Below, in pieces: positions 11,273 through 21,469 of a DNA stretch of 28,637 bases. The position numbers and the translations under genes were made by a program. Source of the stretch: Gnomoniopsis sp. IMI 355080 (Eukaryota > Ascomycota > Sordariomycetes > Diaporthales > Gnomoniaceae); NCBI GenBank assembly GCA_027946555.1, contig JAPEVC010000330.1:1-28637 (forward strand). Reading direction: 5' to 3'. Positions within the stretch are counted from its first letter, which is position 1. Each line of letters opens with the position of its first letter. The notes under the pieces were generated by a model that was given only the letters and a program-made list of their open reading frames with translations, was not told the DNA's origin and ran no database searches.

Positions 11273-13226
11273 ATGTCTGCGTAAGTCACCGTCGATCAGA
11301 GACTTGCCAGACCATTTTCACCTAATAATCTTAATATCTAGTCTTACTGGGGATTTTTCCTACGACTTCACATTTCCCTGCGACCCGACCACGCCTCCCC
11401 AATACAGCTTTGAGCCTACCATGTTGGAGATGCCTTACTCTCAGGGTCACTCGCGCACTGCTTCGTCCGGATCAACAATCTACTCGCTGGACTCCTCTCC
11501 CCCCAACACCATTGCCACAACAAGCACAAGGAGGACAACCCCAGCGAGGTCTCCGGTGATTCGGACACATGGCCCCATGTTGCTGCCCAAGATCAGGAGC
11601 CAGGACCAGAATATTGTGCCAACAATGGTGTCGTACTCTCACGCTGAGCCCTCGGCAAGGCCCAACAAGCGTGCCAGGACCTCGCCACCACCCGCGATGA
11701 GGAGCGCATTCAGGCCTGGACACTCTCGCAGCATGACAAATCCAGAGACCATCAGCTACAACGCAAACCCTGCTCACTACTCTCCTCCCATGACACAGCA
11801 GGAGTGCAGCCCTACTAGCCTGGCGGGATCGCCAGTCATCTTCCCTTCCCAGAGCTTTGGTGTGCAGTCAACGTCGACTGTGGACAGCCGTTCGCAACGC
11901 GCACAGTCTTGCAACCTGGACGACAACTCGGTGGAGAAATTCGGATTCCCGACCTACCGCCAGATGCCGGCCTACGTTGTCAGCTCCGGGCCAGCCAACA
12001 CGGTCGCGTCCAGCGCTCCCAAACAGGACTCGGCCCCGGCCATGCTTCCCGTTTCATCACAGCAGGACCTGGCCAGCCTTCCGGCTCCCAGCTCTTACTT
12101 CCAGCCTTACGAACAGGGCTATACTCCCCGTGCTGTCTCACCTCCCATGAATGCCGCCCCCGCCGTCGCGCCTGAGGTCCAGCTCCAGCCGTCCGTGTTG
12201 CCAGCCGTCGCGAACGACACTACCATGCTCAACTACCTCACCTCTTCCAACCCTGCGCCCAGCCTGGTTCGCAACATTTCCTTTCCCTTGCGGGACCCCC
12301 ACACCAAGCACTTCTGGTGGGATGTGCGCCAAGTCCGCCCTTGGACCTCCTTCAACGTCTCCACCTTGATGTCGCTTCAGGAAGGCTCTGCCGCTAGCCT
12401 CCTCACCTGCCCTGTGCCATCCAGCTACCTTCCTACCCCCATGGCCTCGCAGCGTCACCCGGAGACGGAGACCGCTCTTGCTGCCATCTACGCCAGCCAC
12501 TATCTTCCCAAGCTCAACGCTGCCCTTGCACTCTCTGCCAATCGCCCGCTGCAGCTGTCAGTCCCCTCCAAGACCGGCCCGCACGCCACCAAGGACTCGG
12601 AGCAGATGTTTGTCGCAACCAACGCGCACGACGCCTCGTCGGCGGCCGCTATCTTCGGTGGTAAGCCCTCAGCTCGCGTCGTTGGCCTAGTCAAGTCCTT
12701 CGATCGCTTCAACACCGGCATGCGCGTGGAGGGTAATGTCAAGAAGGTCGAGTACCTCCGTGGCCTCGCTCACCTGCACCACGTCATGCGCGAGCACGGC
12801 TGCCGCTACGGCTTCATCCTCACTGAGATCGAGCTTGTCGTTGTCCGCAACGGCCTCGAGGGAACCCCCCACTTTGGCTTCATGGAGGTCACTAGCTGCC
12901 AGCTGGCCACCACTGCCAACCCGGTTCCTGTCGGCGACGACATGACCGCTGAGGGAACGCCCATGACGGCTTGCCTCGCTCTCTGGGGCCTGTGCATGCT
13001 GGCTTCCGATGAGCCGTTGCCTCAGGGCCACGCCATGTGGCGCTCGGAGATTGGCGCTCCTGCTGAGGGTACTCGCCGCAAGGCGCTGCCCCGGGATAGC
13101 TGGATGCCGCAGCCTCAGCTTGCGGAGAAGCGCGAGGCCAAGAGGAGCCGTGGCTGGGTGATGCCTGAGGACCCTGTTGGTCGCAAGGAGTTGGGCAAGA
13201 GGGGTGTGCGCTATGGAGCTTGCTGA
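11273..13226 (+). CDS. Conserved fungal protein of unknown function, probably nuclear
   Basis: Exons are 11273-11280 and 11342-13226, encoding 630 residues. The first coding exon is only ATGTCTGC. A 61-nt intron (GTAAGT donor, TAG acceptor) then joins it in frame to give MSALTGDFSYDF. The main open frame has no in-frame ATG near its beginning, which supports this start. Residues about 30-310 are rich in Ser, Pro, Thr and Gln and look disordered, with a basic NLS-like motif PNKRARTSPPP from residue 110. Residues about 316-560 look like a folded domain beginning SFPLRDPHTKHFWWDVRQVR and rich in Trp, His and hydrophobic strands. The C-terminus is basic (KREAKRSRG, GRKELGKRG). I do not recognise the domain and assign no activity. 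The long upstream region, NLS-like motif and disordered N-terminus suggest a regulatory role, as inference. Confidence 0.85.
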
Positions 13227-14016
13227 GCGAGCTTCTACACACTTTGTCCAATGAGATGAAGAAGAAAAACAAAAAATGATGGAATGATCGGTATACATGA
13301 CACTTAGGATGCGGGACGCGACTTCAATTTCTTCTCATTTGGCTCGACTGGTTCGGATCGATGCGCCCACCTGGGACCTGGGACTGGATCCCTGGGTTTG
13401 ATGACATGACATACACGGATACTTCTTATTTATTAATGCTTGGAAACTTATTTGGGATCTTAGATAGCATTTAGGGAAATGGCTCGGGGAAAACGACACA
13501 CGCCCGGTTGGGCTGTGATAACGAATGGGACATGACGCACAGGCTCTTCAATGAGACCTCGTCACTGATGATTAACGGCTAGAAGGATATAGGATATTAC
13601 AATTTAGTAATATCCGAGAAAATGACAAATGATTCACAACACACAATGACACTTTTCGAGCTTCGTCTGCTTTTCAATGGGTCAATTTACAATGAACACA
13701 ACATTTTGTACAGCTTCGTAAATGATGGGGTCGCAAGGCGCCGCGTACATTCCAACGTCAACGTCGCCACTGCGTGTCCGTTTAACGTTCCTCTTTTGGG
13801 TAACTTTTACCGGGGTATCGGCTAAGCTTCCTCTCAATTACTCCGTCTTACTATGAATATTGTGTACTCCTTCAGTCCTCATTAGCCACCTTGAATACTT
13901 ATATCTGCTTGTATTTTCGGAAGGGCTTCCTTTCCTTACGGAGTGTTTCACCGCCGATCTCAACATCACTTGTCATTAAGTTTCCATTATCTGCTTCTTC
14001 AAAGAGCAGAGCATCA
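13227..14016. other. Intergenic region with a perfect hairpin
   Basis: This 790-bp stretch holds the 3' flank of the 11273-13226 gene and the promoter and leader of the TAP-like peptidase. A 67-codon ATG frame at 13622-13825 could be an upstream ORF but has no protein features. No other gene is visible. Confidence 0.5.
13592..13615. repeat. Perfect inverted repeat (9-bp arms, 6-nt loop)
   Basis: GGATATTAC and its exact reverse complement GTAATATCC flank the loop AATTTA. It lies 366 bp past the stop codon of the upstream gene and about 400 bp before the next start. It could mark the transcript end or form a structure in either RNA; no terminator mechanism of this kind is established for RNA polymerase II in fungi. 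Confidence 0.75.
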
Positions 14017-16407
14017 ATGGAAAAGCTGTCGCCAACGCCGGCGGCCGGCACAGCGCCGAAGCCCAAATCATCGAGACTGAGTGCCTTGTTACGCATCGTC
14101 GGTCTCGTGAGCTTCGCAGGCTTCGTCAGCTACCAGCTGACGGGCAGCCCGGTCCCTTTCGATCTGCATGCTTGGCGCGTTGAGCATGGTCACCACCATC
14201 ACCACGGGCATCATGGTCACCACGGCCATCACCACGAGCCGGACTCAATCTATGGAAACTACCCCAAGGCGGATGACCCTTTCTCATTCCTCCCGTGCAC
14301 CAATATCACCACCCCGCCATCTTTGGATGACAAAGACCACAAAGCCTCGTGGGCAAAGCTCTTTGACAGCGACCCGTCTCACTGGAGCTGGGGCAACAAG
14401 ACAACAACGGCCTCGTCAGGTGATGGTGATGACGATGACAATGATGCCTACGCTGGCCGTGGCATCTACCTCTGCGGGTACATTGACGTGCCCTTGGACT
14501 ACCAGAATTCGTCTGACAGTCGCACCATTCGGTTGGCAATCACCAAGTTCCAAGTATCCGGCCTTGCCCGCACAGACGGCTCCTCACGCGCAGGCGCGGG
14601 TGCCAAGAGTGAGCGCACGCTGATCATCGAGCCCGGTGGTCCTGGCGGCAGCGGCACGAGCATGGCATGGCGGTCGAGCGAGGACCTTACAAAGCGCTTC
14701 ACCGAGGGCGCCTTTGACACGCTGGGTTGGGATCCGCGCGGCGTGAATGCCTCGCAGCCCGCCATCTCGTGTTTTCCCTTTGATGCAGACCGGGACCGGT
14801 GGCACATGCTGACGGGCCTGTACCGCGAGGAGAGCTCGGATCCGGACACGCTGTTGCGGTGGGCAGATGCCATGCACAATGCTACCTTGCATGCGTGCTG
14901 GAAGAGGTTTGGGGATTTGGGCCGGTTCATGACGACAGCGTTGGTGGCGAGGGATTTGGAGGAGATTCGGAAGGCGCTGGGAGAGGATGAGTTGACTGGG
15001 TACTTCGTCTCGTACGGGACGGGCATTGGGCAAACCTGGGCAAATATGTTCCCGGACAGTGTGGGTCGCTTGATTATGGATGGGACGGAGTATGTGAGGG
15101 ACCACAGACTACTGGGCGGGTTTGTAAGTATCCGATTTACTTCTCCTTTATGTTGCTCTTCAGTTTTCAGGCCTCTCTGCCTCACATGCATGTCTCACTC
15201 CTCACTGCCCCAGTATTGTTCCTTTTGGTTACTCTATCGAACATTTCTGTTGACTTGCTTTATACAGGGATGGACAGCTCTCGACAACGGTACAGATGCA
15301 TGGCATGACGGTTTCCTTGGCGAGTGTATCAACGCTGGCCCAGAGCATTGCGCGCTGGCCAAACCTCACGGGGGCAAACCCGTCACCCTCGAGAACCTCG
15401 AACAACGTGTGAGAACCACGATCAACTCGCTCATCAAGCATCCCGTTTCAGGTTACACCGAAAATAGTGGCCCGTCCCTGGTCACCTACCGGGCCATCGT
15501 TGATGCCATATACGCTACCATGTACAACGCGCAAGGTTGGCCTGCGCTTGCCCAGATGCTGTACGAGCTCGAGCTGGGAAACTCCACGCTAGCAACAATC
15601 TTCCTAGAGAAAATGTTCTGGGAATTTGACCCGACACTTCCGCAGCCTTCGGCGTCTCGTCCCCAGAGTGACGAGCTTGGAGACTTGGTCATCTGCGCAG
15701 AGTAAGTACTCGTTCACTTTTTGGTGCCAAAGCCTTCCAAGGACTCCATCAAAGCTCTAACACTTTTTTAGCGGATACGACGCACCAATGCCACCAGGTG
15801 GCCTTGCATGGTGGTCCTCCTTATGGCAGAACATGACCGAGAAATCATGGGTTGCGGGAAATTCTCGCTTTAGCAGTGTCTTCCCTTGTCGTCATTTTAC
15901 AACGTACTGGCCCGACGTAGCGGAGGTCTACCGTGGTGACTGTAAGTGACCCTTTTTACTCTGTTGCAGCCTTCATCTGCGAAAATATTGGGCCGTGATC
16001 CATTTGAGCTCCAAAGAACACATCTCTAACACTTCCAAGTAAACCATACGCTTGCAAACCCTGTGCTGCTCATCGCAGAGACATACGATCCTGCCACGCC
16101 TTTGCGCAACGGAAGACGGCTGCTTGCCGAGATGGGAAAGAATGCAAGGCTAATCGCGCACCATGGGTATGGGCACTCGTCGCGAGACCGCTCGAATTGC
16201 ACAGATTCTATTGCAAGGGCTTACATACTGAATGGGACCTTACCCGATGAGCAGGAAACGGCCTGCTACGCGGATGAGAAGCCATACTTGTACGGGGTAG
16301 GAAAAAAGGAGACGAAGGCTGGGGAGGTCTCACTCAAGGACCCAGTGGCTACCTGGGAAGAGCACATCAACGTGTTGAGAACGTGGCACCCACAGCTGTT
16401 GCGATAG
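14017..16407 (+). CDS. Membrane-anchored TAP-like alpha/beta-hydrolase peptidase (S33-type)
   Basis: Exons are 14017-15123, 15268-15701, 15772-15941 and 16040-16407, encoding 692 residues; all junctions are GT-AG and in phase. Residues 21-41 form one hydrophobic segment after a basic Pro/Ser-rich tail, fitting a type II signal anchor. Next is a histidine-rich stretch at 57-73 (13 His in 17). The hydrolase core shows an oxyanion loop EPGGPGGSG from residue 205, a nucleophile elbow FVSYGTG with Ser332, the acid ETYDPATP with Asp587 and the GYGHS histidine His616. This is the tripeptidyl aminopeptidase-like arrangement, with the TAP-like C-terminal domain in exon 4. Several N-glycosylation sequons (e.g. 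NHT, NGT) fit a lumenal or extracellular catalytic domain. The substrate is unknown; family members release short N-terminal peptides. The elbow has Phe where GxSxG enzymes have the first Gly. Confidence 0.9.
15124..15267 (+). other. Stop-free 144-nt intron in the peptidase gene
   Basis: The intron has a GTAAGT donor and ACAG acceptor, sits between codons, is divisible by three and has no in-frame stop. Unspliced mRNA would encode a 48-residue Cys- and hydrophobic-rich insertion after LLGGF, just past the nucleophile region. Removing it restores GGFGWTALDNG, which reads as continuous family sequence. Confidence 0.8.
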
Positions 16408-17510
16408 GAAACGCCCGGTTAGATCGCATCACCGGGGCTATCTTGTAGTGCTCGCCCAGAATTGCCACTATCGGGATTTCGTCATACTTATGATCCAAAG
16501 TGCAAATATACTAATGTAGTGGCTGCTGCCTTTTCCTGAGTAATCTATCAACTACTACTGTACTTTAGCAGTATGTACAATGTTTTATCTTTAATCCTGA
16601 GCTTCCAAAGAACTCATCACATACATATACTTCAATACATGAGTTTATATGTTTATGCTTTACTTTTATCTTGTCATGGACACCGAGGAGCTTGGCGCGC
16701 GTACGTGAGACAGTGAGACTTTGCGTTTCGATTCTCGAACGGGACTATTGAATAGTTGTATCCACAATAGGCAAGTTTTCCCAAAAGGTATAATAGTAAG
16801 CCACGGACTTAGCTAAGCAGGTAGCGTGGTTATGCCGTTCTCCTCTCATTCTCATTAGGTAGGTAGTCTCGGATGATTAGCTTCACATGGAAATAGTATG
16901 CCTACTAGAGAGGAGTAACATGTCTCATCTCACCTCAACAACTCAACACCCTCTTGGTCTCATCACGCATACCCATTGGGCACTATTGCAGCATCAGCAC
17001 CAATGTCGCCATATACACGTATTGCAACCTTTCCGTCTATCTACTCACAAACAGCCTGGCTCCAGGTCCAACTAAAGTACCTAGGTAATCCAATTGTAAG
17101 GTGTTGGTCGAAGACGACGATTGGTCCATGCACGGCGGGGAAGACCAATCACATAGACAAGGTTGTCAATTGATTGCATGTTTAAACCAATCCCCTTCTG
17201 GGAATTGTCACCCTATATTAGAAGTTGCTGCCAAGAACCCCCTGCAGTCTTTGTCAGAGGCTATTCCGAGGTTCGCACGACGTGTTCTTCAAGTTGCTGT
17301 GACATTCCAACGAATATGCATCCAGCCCTCTCTGTCTGGCAACCTGGGGAAGGCCGAAGACGTGTCCATTCCAACCTGCTCGGGTCGCTTCTCCCCGTCC
17401 ACACTGACCAAAGGACTTACTTCGGCCACCTTTCGGAGGGGTGAACCAAAACCGTCACCGGCCCTGCAGGTACAGCAGACAATAACATGTCAGTCATGCA
17501 GTATGGCCTT

Positions 17511-17540
17511 CCATCTTGATCCATCTTGATCCGTCTTGAC
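17511..17540. repeat. 10-nt tandem repeat, three units
   Basis: Two identical CCATCTTGAT units are followed by CCGTCTTGAC, which differs at two positions. The array lies 1.35 kb upstream of the amylase start. Confidence 0.8.
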
Positions 17541-18731
17541 AGCACACCTTCAGACCGCTGCAGGTGGTCCGACGGCCATTCCTCGGTCCTCTCGACTCGC
17601 AGGCAGGCAAGCAGACCACATGCAATGGCCAAAAATTGAAAATTGACAGGAGTGAGCGTTAGCGTGACCGCATGCATTTGCAAGACCGAGAGCCATTGAC
17701 AAGGCCAGCACAAGGACGACTAGGTAGGTAGTTAGTTTGGGTAATTTGAAGCCCTAGCAACCGCTGGCGATTGCTTCAAAGCCGAGAATCTTCCCTCAAA
17801 GGACCAAAACCCCCGGAAACGTCAGCTGTGCCGAAGACCGGCTACTAGTCCCACGACTAATGACTTGCAAAGTCTATATTGACATAAACTGTTTCACCCG
17901 GAAAGCTCACCGCATCGACGTCTAGAAGGTCATTGGAACTTCTCGAAGACTCTTGCGCTGCGTCATTCCGTAAAAGTCTACCTGCACGTGCCGTCCAAGT
18001 CTGGCATTCCCAGCGACTCGCACAGCGCGGCCGATCTTTGTGTGAGATCACGTTTAGAGGGGGGGGGGGTTGCCGTACAAAGAATCTGGGGTACATACGC
18101 CCACGCGACCTCTTCTATTTAGCCCGGATACTTGCGCACGTTGCAGTGGGACAGTCCGGCTGACCAAGTCGCAGCCACAGCTCACGTCTTGATAGGCCCT
18201 TCGGGTCCTCCCATCCATGTTTCTAGTCTGGATCGGCCCGTTAAGAAATCCTTGAATATGTCATGTTTCGTTTTCCGCCTTCCCTGGTTGTCAATATATT
18301 TCCCGAGTCGATGACTTCAGGTCTCGGCTCCTCCCACGCCTCCTACGACGCTATCACCTCCCCAATTGGTATGTATCGATTATTATGGGGAATTTTCAAC
18401 AAGCATGTGCTCCCATCTGTTGCCTCTGCAGTAAAAGGCCTGACCGCCAGTACCCCCGTGGCAGGCCCCCCCTTCACAGGTTTTCTCTTCCCTTAGGCCG
18501 GGTAAAAGAATCCCTTGGGTTGCCCTACTCAGGGGCTGACGGCAAACAACGATTAGTGGGTGGTGCAGCTGGACGGTTCTGGCGAGGTCTGCTGGTCACA
18601 CATCGACGCCATCCCGTCCGTGGAGGCTGACGACCGTTGTGACATTTACGGCTAGGTACTGAACTACCCGACTCTTCGTCTTACATGCCAGTGTTGGTAG
18701 GTCACCTAGTGGTTACTAAATTGGATGTAAA

Positions 18732-18741
18732 GTATATATAG
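18732..18741 (+). promoter_or_regulatory. TATA-like element of the alpha-amylase gene
   Basis: GTATATATAG lies about 150 bp upstream of the amylase ATG at 18887 and is followed by a pyrimidine-rich leader. Position and sequence fit a core TATA element, which is common in highly induced secreted-enzyme genes. An out-of-frame ATG at 18772 would only enter the leader if transcription starts close to the TATA element. Confidence 0.55.
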
Positions 18742-18886
18742 TAAGTTGCCCGAAAGTTCATTCCTAGTGAGATGCCCTCTAGCTTTAGAGAATCAATTGT
18801 GTGCTCTTCGTCCTTTGTCTCGCGAACTGGCCTTGTCTTTCATCAGTCATTGAATTTCCTCCTTCTTGTCTTCTTCCCCTGTAAAT

Positions 18887-21469
18887 ATGGGCCGCGAAGT
18901 TACTTTGTTACCGCTGCTTGTGGCAGCTAGCCTCATGAACTTGGCTGGATGCCTCACTCCCGCAGAGTGGCGATCGCAGAGCATCTACCAGGTCATGACC
19001 GACCGTTTTGCTCGAACAGATCTCTCTACAACAGCAAGCTGCTCGACATCTGCACAGATCTATTGTGGTGGCACTTGGCAAGGTCTGATCAGCGAATTGG
19101 ACTATATTCAGGGCATGGGCTTTACGGCCATATGGATCTCCCCTATGGTGGAGCAAATGTCTGGGGACACAAGTGACGGCGAGGCTTATCATGTGAGCAA
19201 ATTTTCCATTCTCATATCGTTGAGCCCATCTTTGTCTGCCCTTGAAGTTACAAGAGCATATGGTTGCGGTGGCAATCTGGCAATGACCCGCCCTAAACCA
19301 GATTCTGTGTATATACACGCATGGGATAATGGAAGTCTGGGTTGGGATTGATAATACTTGGTCATAACTTACATGGTCTTGTGGATTCCATTGATATCTG
19401 GTCCGGGGCACGTACTGACTTGTTTTCGAACCAAGGGTTACTGGGCCCAAGACATCGACGCTGTCAACACCAACTTTGGTTCAGCTAGTGACTTGGTCGC
19501 ACTATCTTCTGCCCTGCACAGCCGCGGCATGTACCTGGTATGTACCCTTCATCTTTGGATTGTCGCCCAGATCCTATTCATTCCTCACATCTCTTTCTTT
19601 TTGACTGGGTTGCTAATTCAAGATCGATAGATGCTGGATGTAGTTACCAACCATTTCGCATTCGAAGGAGCGGGTGCAGATGTTGACTACAGCATATTTG
19701 TCCCCTTCAATTCGGAGTCTTACTTCCACCCCTTCGAACTCTGTGATTACGACAATGAGTCTACCAACATGACTGCTATTCAAGTTTGCTGGGAAGGCGA
19801 CAACACTGTCTCTCTGCCCGACCTACGTACCGAGGATGAAGACGTCTACTCAGTGTGGAACACGTGGGTCGCAGACATTGTCTCAACCTACGGCATTGAC
19901 GGCATCCGACTGGACAGTCTCCTCGAACTAAACTACGACTTCACACCTGCCTTCGAAGACGCTGCTGGTGTTTACATAATCGGCGAAGCATTCAACGGGG
20001 ACCCAGCTATTGTGACACCGTATCAACAGTATATCAGCGGGTTAATGAACTACCCAGCCTACTACTGGATAACCCAGGCCTTCGAATCAACCTCGGGAAG
20101 CATTTCCAACCTTGTCAATGGCATCAACACAATGAAGTCCGAAGCCACTGACACCACACTCTACGGATCCTTCCTTGAGAACCACGACAACCCGCGTTTC
20201 CCCTCGCTGACCAGCGACATGAGCCTTGCCAAGACCGCCATCGCCTTTACCATGCTCGCAGACGGTATTCCGATCATCTACGAGGGCCAGGAGCAGCATT
20301 ATAGCGGCGGCGACACGCCCAACCAGCGAGAAGCTGTGTGGCTGTCAGGATACGACACCACGGCCACACTTTACACATGGATCACCGCACTCAACGCCGT
20401 CCGCAGCTGGGCCATCTCGCAGGACTCTACCTGGGTGACCTACCAGGCCTACCCGGTCTACTCGGACTCGCACACCATTGCCATGCGCAAGGGCAACACG
20501 GGAAAGCAGATTATTGGCGTCTACAGCAACGTTGGCTCCAGTGGCAGCGCGACCGTGACGCTTACCGCCGCCGACACGGGCTTCACAGCCAGCCAGTCCG
20601 TCACAGACGTCATGAGCTGCACTGCTTTCACGGCCGATTCCAGTGGTAGCCTCACTGTGTCCATCAGCGAGGGAGTGCCGAGGGTCTTCTACCTGACGAC
20701 AGCACTCAGCGGATCATCAATCTGTGGTGAGTAGAGCTTCAAGAAGTATTGTCAAGCACTGGTGGTGTATGAGAAGAAGTGATTTTGCAGCAGACGGTCA
20801 AAAATTACTATGTTTTATATATTACGATTTGCATTACAGGAGGAATTCACTGTACAGTATATTTTAGGGTTTCATTTTCTACTTGACATCTGTCCCGTCA
20901 CATTTGTCATCTTCAGGAACAACAGGACTGTCTTTCTTTCTTTCTTTTTGCCTAAAACCTTTTGGACTATGGGCATTTCGGGCATCTAAACAGATACAGA
21001 TGGTGGATCAGGGGGTAGCACCGGAAGCTGCACTGCTAGTTCCGTCGCCGTTACGTTCGACGAGCTTATCACGACTGTCTACGGAGACACTATCGAAATG
21101 TAAGTATTTCAAATCTCTTTCCAAATATAAATCACATTCAATGAGATGCCAAAACTTATGACGACGCAACTTTCCCCCCCGGTTCCATGCCACACACATG
21201 AGCTAAAAAGCCTTACCATCTCTAGCTCGGGAGACATCTCTGCCCTCGGCGACTGGGACACAGACAGCGCGGTCGCTCTTAGCGCGTCACAATACACCTC
21301 CAGTGACCCTCTCTGGAACGTTGCTATGAGCTTAACGCCTGGGACTGTGGTGGAGTACAAGTACATTGTGGTGGATAGCTCGGGGGATGTCACTTGGGAG
21401 GCGGACCCAAACCACACGCTCACTGTGCCCTGCACTGCCACCACAGTATCTTCGAGCTGGCAGACATAA
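18887..21469 (+). CDS. Secreted alpha-amylase, GH13 with C-terminal CBM20
   Basis: Exons are 18887-19192, 19436-19537, 19631-20726, 20994-21099 and 21226-21469, encoding 617 residues. A signal peptide covers about residues 1-22, ahead of TPAEWRSQSIYQV, the start of mature Taka-amylase-like enzymes. GH13 motifs are region I DVVTNH (about 139-144), nucleophile Asp231 in DGIRLD, acid/base Glu255 in GEAFNGD and Asp322 in ENHDN. Domain C ends at Cys501. A short Gly/Ser linker (about 502-513) leads to CBM20 (about 514-617), with LGDWDT, PLWNV, VEYKYIV and TWEADPN as starch-binding landmarks. The product should hydrolyse alpha-1,4 bonds in starch outside the cell. Compared with Taka-amylase A as I know it, the Lys-His after the nucleophile is Leu-Glu here (234-235), and both cysteines of the Cys240-Cys283 disulfide are absent. 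Confidence 0.93.
20727..20993 (+). other. Amylase intron 4, at the catalytic domain/CBM20 boundary
   Basis: The donor GTGAGT follows the first base of codon 502. Read through, the codons are TGT GGT GAG TAG, so an unspliced transcript ends two residues after Cys501 and gives a complete catalytic domain without CBM20. At 267 nt it is the longest intron in the window. It contains an AT-rich TTTTATATATTA element at 20813-20824 that resembles a fungal 3'-end efficiency element. Two acceptors 6 nt apart (ending 20993 and 20999) both keep frame and differ by two linker residues. Confidence 0.75.

Larger units (their letters stand above)
16408..18886. other. 2.5 kb intergenic region, amylase promoter side
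   Basis: No gene is supportable. Open frames here begin with GTG or TTG rather than a convincing ATG and show no family features. Visible elements are TAGGTAGGTAG at 16857-16867 and again near 17721, the palindrome TACCTAGGTA at 17078-17087, three 10-nt tandem units at 17511-17540, an 11-nt G run at 18059-18069 and a TATA-like element near 18732. I did not find a convincing paired CGG site for an AmyR-type activator. A CTGGGG at about 18088 fits the loose CreA consensus, but such hits are expected by chance. Confidence 0.5.

Noticed and set aside
12687..13298. 203-codon open frame on the minus strand
   Set aside because: It lies antisense to the well-supported domain of the 11273-13226 gene and is rich in Arg, Ala, Leu and Val as expected from GC-rich codon shadowing.
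13622..13825. 67-codon ATG frame before the peptidase gene
   Set aside because: It has no protein features; at most it is an upstream ORF, and the transcript start is unknown.
14499..15191. 230-codon minus-strand frame
   Set aside because: It is antisense to the peptidase exon, with no coherent domain.
13891..16407. Peptidase and amylase as a co-regulated gene cluster
   Set aside because: They are 2.5 kb apart with separate promoters, and no regulator, transporter or further carbohydrate gene accompanies them.
17101..17529. 142-codon open frame upstream of the amylase
   Set aside because: It opens with GTG, not ATG, and its composition looks like random intergenic sequence.
16408..18886. 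AmyR-type paired CGG sites upstream of the amylase
   Set aside because: Scanning by eye for CGG-N8-CGG or its complement gave no convincing match; single CGG triplets occur by chance.
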